Shown here piece by piece: positions 56,358-64,000 of a DNA stretch of 64,000 nucleotides. The notes below the pieces were generated by a model. That model did no database searches. It saw only the letters and a list, made by a program, of their open reading frames with translations, and was not told where the DNA came from. The translations under genes were made by a program, and so were the position numbers. Position 1 is the stretch's first letter, and each line of letters opens with the position of its first letter. The DNA comes from Magnaporthiopsis rhizophila (taxonomy: Eukaryota; Ascomycota; Sordariomycetes; Magnaporthales; Magnaporthaceae). The stretch is taken from assembly GCA_003049465.1 (NCBI GenBank), contig PYSS01000095.1, positions 1 through 64,000 of the forward strand, in the 5' to 3' direction.

Positions 56358-59102
56358 TCACATGCAGAGCTCATCATCGCTCATCTCCTCTAGGTTGAAG
56401 CTCCGCCTCATTCTCTTCCTAGAACACGTAGCAGCCTCTCCGCTCCCATTGCTGCCGTTGCCGTATCCCCGAAGTGACAGCGTCACTGTGGTGCTGATCG
56501 AGCGCTTCCCGCTCACTCGGCGCAGGGGATCCCCGGCCACGACCGTCGTCGCCCTGCGCCTCTTCAGGGTCGAGTTCTGGCGGTATGCCGAGGATGAATC
56601 GAAAGACAGCTCGTCGTCGTCGTCGTCGCAGTCGTCGTCTTCGTCACTACTGCCGCTACTGTCATCTGCTGGCGACTCTGTTGCTGCGGCTCCTCTGCCT
56701 GTCGCATCGCCATGGCCGCCCCACCCCTTTCTCGCGACGTCGCCGGAGTGATCCACGGCGGCTGTTTGGGAGCGGAGGGCTCGTCGTCTGTCGGCTTGTG
56801 GAGGCGTCTCGGAATGCGAAACGGCAGGAGAGGCGGTACGGCACCTCCTGGACGCGATGCTGCCGATTCTATTGTTGCTGTTGTGGATGTGGGACCGGGA
56901 TGATGATGGAATCTGCGGTTTGCCCAGCACTGGGCTCTTCAGAACCCACTCGCTGATGCCATCATCCCATTTATATCCCGTAAACATGTTTGGGGCCGAT
57001 GACCCGTCGCCTGAGTGCTCCGCCGTCTCGTCTCCTGACCCATCCGATCCGATCCGCGGCTGGCCGAGCGTCTCGGCAAATGCAAGGTCTCGCAGGTCGT
57101 TGGTTCTATGCGCTAGTAAGAAAGCGCAGTCCGCCTCGAGTCTTTTGAAAAGTTCGCCGTCCACGTCCAGGGAGTGTACTCGCCCGCACAGCCCCTTGAG
57201 ATATCTCGACGACGGTGAGCTCGTGCCCCTCCCGCAGCACTGAGCGATCGAGCCAATGAGCCTGACAGCTCTGCCGTGGTGCTGTGATGTCCTGGTCCCG
57301 GAGGACTCCTCCCACAGCAGCTCTAGCCGTTCCCTGACGGCGGCCGTTGCGGAGTCGTTGTCCAACTCGGGGCTGGTGGCGAGATAGAGAGTAAGAAGTA
57401 GGAGAAAAGTACCGCCTCCGGACTGGCGAATACCCCTTCCTGTCGATGCCGTTAGTGAGGAGTGCAAGATAACTCTGACACGTTTCGATATGGTTGCTAT
57501 CTTGTTATGTCTTGTTGAGCAGCTGGTTTCCGGTTCGGCCAGCGATTCGTATCCAACGGTTAACATTGTTGCTAATGAAGCCAAGGAGGAATCTAGTGTC
57601 CTCTCCCACGCGGCGATATTCTCATCATCTTGCTTGGAGGTCGATTTTCTGTTCCGGCGGCCGACATGCTTGCAAAGACTGTTGAGTGACATGGTTGTGA
57701 ATTCCATCGCCCCCTGGCAATGTCCGCTGCTTGAGATCGCTCTCACTGCCGTCGCCCAAAGCTTCCGGAACACAGGAGTCCACATCCATTCTTGCGGCAG
57801 CTTTCCACTTGACAAGAGGCTCGCCATCTCCCGCAATGCAAACGCGTCTCGCCTGGAGGTTTCCGCCATGGTGAGTAATAGCCGTACGGGAGCCAAGGCA
57901 GGGCTCTCGCCGAGCGTGCTGTCGGGCCCCATAGGTCCCGGGAACTGCGGAGTTTGCGCCAGGGCTGCTCGCAGGATCTCCTCGGTCTCGGAGCCAGCAT
58001 TGAAGAGGAGGCAGAGCCTGGCCAGGGCGGCGCAGAAGGCGGTGTCGGCTAGAATGCCTTGCGCAACGGCGTCACGGAGGATGCGGATGCCATGAGCCCT
58101 GACGACGGCCCGCAAATGCCTGTAACCGGCGCCGTCACCAGGCCCTAGGCCTTCAAGCTCGCTATAGATGCCGAACGAGACCTCGGACGGGTTGAAGGCC
58201 GCCTTCTCGCCCCGCGCCTCGGCCTCCTCGCGCTCCCACTCTTGCCGGCCCACGATGTATGCGGGCACCTGGCGCAGACACATGGCGAAGAGTGATTTGT
58301 GTGTCACGGGAACTGGGGCCGTTGCCCGCTCTGTTGCGGCTACCGGTTCAGTAGTCGCGCGGAGGAGCGACTCGGTGGCGCGCAGGATGGCCTCGTACAT
58401 GTTAAAAACGCAGGCCGGGGTGGTGCGCCGTAGCCCGGCCAGATCCTCCTCCACAGCGGAGCGTGCGGGGGCGGTACCGGAGGCTCGACGACCACTCTGC
58501 GGGTGACGATCTGCCGGGTCACTGTCATCAATAGTAAACTTTGGTGGGGGTCGCGACGGCCCCACGGGGGAAGACAGCTGGTGGTACCGGATCTTGCGGA
58601 CGATGGGCGTCGGCATTGCGGCATCGCTCCATACGCAGGCCTTGTTAGCGAAGGCCTGGGACGAGGATGATAACGGTGCCTCGTCATCTTCCAAAGGTCG
58701 TCGCCGTGTCTTCTGGCCCGTGCGCTGCCTGGAGCCCCTGGTAGAGTAGGTATGCTTGTTTCTCCCTCGGCGCGCTGCAGCCGTTGACGCGGCCGTTACC
58801 CAAGCCTGTCGAGGAGAATAAGGGGCTGAACCGGGCGAGTGACCAGACAAAACCTCCCTGGATGATTCGGCTATGACACCGTGCAAAGCGGCGTCGTTAG
58901 AAGGCCAGGCCAGCTCCTTCTGCAGCACGGCGATGTGCGAGAGCAACGGCCGGATGAGGCGGTGACATCTTGTCGCGGTCCATGGTGTCGACTCGAGAAC
59001 AGACTGGGAAATGCGGGAGCGGCGTTGTTTGCGGGATGGTGATATGGAGCCAGGATTTGCTGGCCCACCACCCTGAGATATCAAAGACGTCTCTAGAGCC
59101 AT
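56358..59102 (-). CDS. Unrecognised 914-aa protein, single exon
   Basis: An intact 915-codon ATG frame with coding-like composition, which I cannot assign to a family. The N terminus has a basic patch (SRKQRRSRIS) before SVLESTPWTATRCHRLIRPL, and both look non-random. Residues about 230-680 appear mostly helical and ordered (for example FAMCLRQVPAYIVGRQEWE and GIRILRDAVAQGILADTAF), suggesting a repeat-helical scaffold. The C-terminal 200 residues are disordered: an acidic run (SSDEDDDCDDDDDELSFDSS) followed by basic stretches (LKRRRATT, CSRKRMRRS) that could be nuclear signals, ending NLEEMSDDELCM. A nuclear location is inferred. It is divergent from CLU1 with 1.2 kb between starts. Confidence 0.75.
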   Translation of the reverse strand: MALETSLISQGGGPANPGSISPSRKQRRSRISQSVLESTPWTATRCHRLIRPLLSHIAVLQKELAWPSNDAALHGVIAESSREVLSGHSPGSAPYSPRQAWVTAASTAAARRGRNKHTYSTRGSRQRTGQKTRRRPLEDDEAPLSSSSQAFANKACVWSDAAMPTPIVRKIRYHQLSSPVGPSRPPPKFTIDDSDPADRHPQSGRRASGTAPARSAVEEDLAGLRRTTPACVFNMYEAILRATESLLRATTEPVAATERATAPVPVTHKSLFAMCLRQVPAYIVGRQEWEREEAEARGEKAAFNPSEVSFGIYSELEGLGPGDGAGYRHLRAVVRAHGIRILRDAVAQGILADTAFCAALARLCLLFNAGSETEEILRAALAQTPQFPGPMGPDSTLGESPALAPVRLLLTMAETSRRDAFALREMASLLSSGKLPQEWMWTPVFRKLWATAVRAISSSGHCQGAMEFTTMSLNSLCKHVGRRNRKSTSKQDDENIAAWERTLDSSLASLATMLTVGYESLAEPETSCSTRHNKIATISKRVRVILHSSLTASTGRGIRQSGGGTFLLLLTLYLATSPELDNDSATAAVRERLELLWEESSGTRTSQHHGRAVRLIGSIAQCCGRGTSSPSSRYLKGLCGRVHSLDVDGELFKRLEADCAFLLAHRTNDLRDLAFAETLGQPRIGSDGSGDETAEHSGDGSSAPNMFTGYKWDDGISEWVLKSPVLGKPQIPSSSRSHIHNSNNRIGSIASRRCRTASPAVSHSETPPQADRRRALRSQTAAVDHSGDVARKGWGGHGDATGRGAAATESPADDSSGSSDEDDDCDDDDDELSFDSSSAYRQNSTLKRRRATTVVAGDPLRRVSGKRSISTTVTLSLRGYGNGSNGSGEAATCSRKRMRRSFNLEEMSDDELCM

Positions 59103-60289
59103 TCTGGCAAGTGGGTGGTATGCTATGCGTAATCAAACAAAAACAAATGATGAAGCAAATATGGTGGCTCGCGTGATTATGCCCAAGAAGCCGAGGCGCG
59201 GTAGTAGCGCGGTCGGCAGTACGGCTGAGGCCCTCGCCACTCTTAAATAGCAAAAGCTGAGGCCATTTTGAAGATGCAAGTAACGGGAGCGGTCTGAGGG
59301 TCGAGGGAACGCGAGGGCGTAGGACGATTGCCAATGTAAAATGTAATCAATGAAGGGGTCGCAAGACGGATATATCAAAAGGATAATGCCCAAATCATTG
59401 GGTATAAAAGTTCCAAGGATGGATTATGCATGTTCTGGGGAGAGAATAGCGATCCTTGGAGCCGTTTGCTTTACGCTGTGTGATGTTGCAACTTTGGATG
59501 CATGTGGCCGCCGAGTCCGCGGTTTGTTTACAGGATTTCCAGTTTCGGACTGATAAGATAACCTGCCCCTGGGACTGGGGCCTCATTGGATCAGACGTCA
59601 TTTCCGGGGCGGCCCCACGTCTTCAGCCATTCCAGCTGGTGGTTAGGGCCTAAAATCGCATGCATGGAACCGCGGGCCACACACACGCACACACTTTGAG
59701 CTTCGCTTGTTGGGCGTCTCACAGAATCCCTAAATAGGTAGGTACAAAGCTGTGTCGTCCTGTTGAGCGTCGCCCTCCTGCTAGATTGAATCAATTGCAA
59801 CTGATCTTCTTTGCCGCTCTATCCATGGAGCGCTGCTCAGCGGTGGGCTGGGCGAAGAACAGATCAGTTGGGCGCCGCTGTGCCGGCGGCGGGTATTTCC
59901 GGCAATCGACCCCTGCACGATACGCATTTTCGAGCTTCCCGCGCGCCCGGGCGACCCTCTGGTTTGCTGAAGTGTTCTGGTGAGCTAAGAAAAATTTCAT
60001 GACTACGAAACTTTTACACTGGGTCTCATAATTTTTTTTTCTGCCTCCACGTCCATTCATATTTGGGGCTATAGACACCGACGGAGGCTGCATTTCTCGT
60101 TCCTCTGCATCAGCTGGAGTCCTTCTTTTTCTCCTGTGTATAATACATAGAAATATCTGGCTGCCTTCTTCTACGGGTCAGCAAAAAGCAACCCTTGCCT
60201 ATAGCCCACGTCATACCCTCCCCTCTTCCCACATGGTCGAGGCATTCCACTGCCCCTCGTGGACCGTTTAACTTCTTCCACCTCTAAAG
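59103..60289. other. Divergent promoter region between the 914-aa gene and CLU1
   Basis: A 1.2-kb region that should hold both promoters. It has a TAGGTAGG unit near 59736 and a T-rich run at 60031-60039. No gene is supported. Confidence 0.5.
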
Positions 60290-63200
60290 ATGGCTGAGAC
60301 CAAGAACGGCGCCGCGACCAACGAAGGTAAGCCACAGCGGAACCTACGTGCAACCGTGTGGACCGCCTCGCACGAGCCCTGATGCCGCTTGCGGAGGATC
60401 GAGACGGCTTCTTGCTGCTTGGAATATGCTGACCTCGCCCGAACAGTTGCCAACCCGCCGCCGGTGGCCAATGCCCCGCCCGCAGAGGACGATGGCGACA
60501 TTGCGCCGGAGGGTAAGTGCCAGAGCGCAAGTCTGCCCTCAAAGTGCTTGGGAGGGGCTAACACCACCCCTCCTTCAGACGCAGTCCTCTCGCTCTCCAT
60601 AGTTCTTCCCCGGTCATCCGAGAAGATTCAGATTGCCGTGTCTCCTCACGAGCAGGTCCACGAAGTGCGCCAGTCCATCATCGAGATGCCCACCGCCCTG
60701 CAGTACTCGTGCTTTCACCTGGAACATAAGGGCGAGCGCGTCAACGACTTTGCCACAATATCTGAGATTCCCGACATCGCGGACGGCTCCGAGATCCAGC
60801 TGGTCGAGGATCCTTACACCGAGAAGGAGGCCCGCATCCATCTGATCCGCGTCCGAGAGCTGATCGGCGCTGCCGGAGATCGCACGGATGCCGTCCAGGG
60901 AATCCTCCCCGGACTCTCTGTCTACGACACTGTGGCCGCCGAGGCTCGCGACGCAACAGAGGTGGCCGAGTACGAGTTCCAGAAGCCCGCCGACCTCGCC
61001 GCTTTCCTGCCGCGAGAGACAGGCCCCCAGCCCAAGACCGTCAAGGCCATATCAGTTTCGCCCTGGAACCCCCCACCAGCCCACCTCAGGCAGAAGGGCC
61101 ACCTGCTGTATCTGATCGTCACGACCAACGAGGGCGAGCAGTTCCAGATCACGGCCCATGTTGGTGGCTTTTTTGTCAACAAGTCGTCCAACAGCAAGTT
61201 CGACCCGACGCCAAAGGTTGGCAACAAGGGCTACTCGGCGCACTCCCTCCTGACTCTGATCGAAGAGCTGTCACCCTCCTTCGCCCAGTCCTTCCTCGAG
61301 CTTCAAGAGTTCAACAACCGCCGAGAGCCCCTATCCACCTTCCAGATCACCAACGCCATCCCGGCCGCTCCCTGGCTGGTCCCCTCGGCCAGCTCACCCG
61401 CCTGCTCCCACGTCGCCGACATCACGAGGACACAGGAGCCTTTTCTGATTGGCGGTGTTGAGAACACCGACACGCTGAGGGACTGGAACGAGGAGTTTCA
61501 GTCGGCCAAGGAGCTGCCCAAGGAGAACGTTCAGGACCGTGTCTTCAGGGAACGTCTGATTTCAAAGCTGTTTGCCGACTACAACGATGCTGCTGCTCGC
61601 GGTGCTGTTCTTGTCGCTCGCGGCGAGGTTGCACCTCTGAACCCCACCGAGGGTCGGGATGCCCAGATTTTCGTTTACAACAATGTCTTCTTCTCCTTTG
61701 GTGCTGACGGCGTTGGCACCTTCACCTCGGAGGGCGGCGATGAGGCAGCACGCGTTGCTACTGTCAAGGACGTGGCGGGAGTTAAACTCGTCAACCAGCT
61801 GGATATTGACGGTCTTTACACACCCGGCACCGTGGTTGTTGACTATCTCGGTAAGAGGATTGTTGGCCAAAGCATTGTGCCTGGAATCTTTAAGCAGAGG
61901 GAGCCTGGCGAGAACCAGATCGACTACGGCGGTGTTGAGGGCAAGGATATCGTCGCGGCCGATGAGCGCTTTGTTCCGCAGTTCCAGAAGCTGTCCAAGG
62001 CTCTCAAGGTCAAGCCCCACGCCGTCTGGGACAAGGAGGGCAAGCGGTTCGATCTCGAGGGTAGCGTGGAAACCAAGGGACTTGTGGGCACGGATGGCCG
62101 CAAATACGTCCTGGACCTGTACCGCATCACGCCTCTGGATATTGAGTGGCAAGAGGAGGTTGAGGCGGACTCGGACAATAAGTACCCCCACCGTATGACG
62201 GTGCTGCGATCGGAACTCATTGAACAGTTTGCGCGCCAGAAGATGCGGGAATGGATGACCGCTGAGGTTGCCAAGCGCGGTCAGGCCAAGAAGGAGAAGA
62301 TCGCAGTTGAGGCCGAGTCAAAGGCCGAGGGAGAAGAGAAGGAGAAGGAGGAGGAGGAGAAGGAGGAGGGAGAGTCTGCCGAAAATGGCGAGAAGAAGGA
62401 GGGAGAGACCACCGAGGAGGGTGAGAAGAAGGAGGAGGAGGCGACCAACGACCGGGTCGACGTGTCGGACTTCAACTTCGCGCTGAACCCTGATGTCTTC
62501 AGCGGCCAGATGCCGCAGACGGATGCGGAGAAGGAGGCCATGGCTGCGGACGAGAAGGATGTGCGCGATGCATGCGCGTACCTGCGGGCAACCGCGATAC
62601 CAGACCTGCTCAACGACCTCAAGGAGTCCGAGATCAGTTTCCCTATGGATGGACGGTCCCTCAGCCGTCTGTTGCACAAGCGAGGTATCAACCTGAGGTA
62701 TCTCGGCAAGATTGCCTCGCTCAGCGAAGAGTCCCGCATGCAGTGCCTGCGCGACGTGTGCCTGCGCGAGATGGTTGTGAGGGGATTCAAGCATGTCGCG
62801 GCGAAATACCTGCGTTATCTGCCCCTCCCGCTCACTTCGTCTTGCATTTCGCACCTTCTGAACTGCTTGCTGGGTTTTGAGCTCAACGCGAAGCCGACGG
62901 CCGACATTGACCCGTCCTTTCGGACACTTTACGATGATGCCGATCTGGCATTCGAAAACGTGACCCCCGAGAGCCTGAGGTCGTCGATCCAGGAGGAGGT
63001 CAAGCACCGCTTCAGGTACACACTCCCCGTGGACTGGCCCGTGCACATCCGCCATCTTCAGGTGCTGCGCGAGGTCTGCCTGAAGCTTGGAATTCAGATG
63101 CAACACAAGAACTACGTCTTCGCTCCCGAGGCAAGCGAGACGAACGGAGCTCCCACAAACGGACAAGCGCCTGCCGAGGAGAAGACGACGGAAAAGAAGA

Positions 63201-64000
63201 AGAAGAAGAACAAGAAGGCGCGTGATGGATCTCCTTCGTCCATCAGTTCGGCCGGCGTGCCGCACACCTTCACGCCTGACGATGTTGTCAACGTGGTGCC
63301 AATAGTCAAGGATTCGGCTCCCCGCAGCGTCCTTGCTGAGGAGGCACTAGAGGCGGGAAGAATCTCCATCATGCAGGGTCAAAAGAAGATTGGGCAGGAG
63401 CTCCTGCTCGAGTCTCTGTCGCTCCACGAGCAGATCTACGGAATCCTGCATCCGGAAGTGGCAAGGGTGTACCACACTCTGGCCATGCTCTACTACCAAC
63501 TAGAGGAGAAGGAGGCAGCGGTGGAGCTGGCGCGCAAGGCGGTGATCGTGGCGGAGCGCACCATCGGGATCGACTCGCAGGAGACGCTGCTGGACTACCT
63601 GAACCTCAGCTTGTTCCTGTACCAGCTAGGCGAGAGCAAGCAAGCGCTCGAGTTTGCCAAGCACGCGCTCAACATGTGGAAGGTCATCTACGGGCCGGAC
63701 CACCCGGACACCATCACGACCATCAACAACGCGGCCGTCATGTTGCAGCAACTAAAGGCCTACCACGAGTCGCGACGATGGTTCGAGGAGGCGCTGCGGA
63801 TCTGCGAGGTGGTGTTTGGACGGCAGTCAGTCAACAGCGCCACGCTGCTGTTCCAGCTCGCGCAGGCGTTGGCGCTGGACCAGGACGCGAAGGCGGCCGT
63901 GGTTAGGATGCGCGAGAGTTACAGCATCTTCCTGGCCGAGCTGGGCGCCGAGGACAAGAACACCAAAGAGGCCGAGGGCTGGCTCGAGCAGCTCACCACC
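60290..64000 (+). CDS. CLU1: Clu1 clustered mitochondria protein, 3' end beyond window
   Basis: Cytosolic RNA-associated protein needed for normal mitochondrial distribution; yeast Clu1/Tif31 also co-purifies with eIF3. Exons are 60290-60326, 60447-60512 and 60579 to at least 64000, covering the first 1175 codons. Two very short exons code the N terminus (MAETKNGAATNE, then a Pro/Ala/Asp stretch). A ubiquitin-like CLU-N domain follows (about 36-110, VLSLSIVLPRSSEKIQIAV). The CLU domain starts near 336, and a Lys/Glu-rich linker lies at about 604-662. A conserved central part follows (RSLSRLLHKRGINLRYLGKI), a polylysine stretch comes next, and TPR repeats run from about 964 to the window end. 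Typical fungal CLU proteins are near 1300 aa, so roughly 100 residues are missing. No stop interrupts the frame. Confidence 0.95.

Overview
The window is nuclear DNA of a filamentous ascomycete. It is GC-rich, genes lie on both strands, introns are short (GT..AG with CTAAC or CTGAC branch-point-like motifs), promoters carry C/T-rich and poly-T tracts, and 5S rRNA is present as a single dispersed gene. The protein families and their domain layout fit Sordariomycetes. Magnaporthales is my best guess, mainly from the overall look of the PAK kinase, but this is inference and no database search was possible.

Layout: 1344-4181 (+) PAK-family kinase Cla4/Chm1; 4182-10280 long gene-free stretch; 10281-14097 (+) RRM plus Pumilio RNA-binding protein; 16438-21617 (-) Rco1-like double-PHD protein; 23583-25099 (-) PA2G4/EBP1-like protein; 26727-29240 (+) Snf5 with a C-terminal Cys/His motif; 30402-33658 (-) TFIIIC subunit Tfc4; 34072-34190 (+) 5S rRNA; 35022-37427 (+) poly(A) polymerase Pap1; 38634-39908 (-) secreted PI-PLC-like protein that lacks both catalytic histidines; 40454-42437 (-) Dml1/misato; 42699-43463 (+) peroxiredoxin-like protein; 44626-46963 (+) FHA plus forkhead transcription factor; 49319-51191 (-) ferric reductase-like flavocytochrome; 51192-56357 gene-free; 56358-59102 (-) unrecognised 914-aa protein; 60290-64000 (+) Clu1, cut off by the window end.

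This is mostly conserved housekeeping and regulatory DNA rather than a biosynthetic or defence cluster. Themes are chromatin and transcription (Rco1, Snf5, Tfc4, forkhead), RNA metabolism (Pumilio, Pap1, 5S rRNA, Clu1), mitochondrial inheritance and distribution (Dml1, Clu1), and signalling or redox (Cla4, ferric reductase, peroxiredoxin-like). I found no transposon, CRISPR array or clear tRNA. The most notable points are the PI-PLC-like protein with substituted catalytic histidines, the 5S gene in the intergenic region upstream of a TFIIIC subunit gene, the out-of-frame 94-nt exon between two long introns just before the Rco1 PHD fingers, the tiny terminal exon of SNF5, and the unrecognised 914-aa gene.

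Exon boundaries were worked out by hand from splice motifs, reading phase and protein continuity. Each multi-exon model sums to a whole number of codons.
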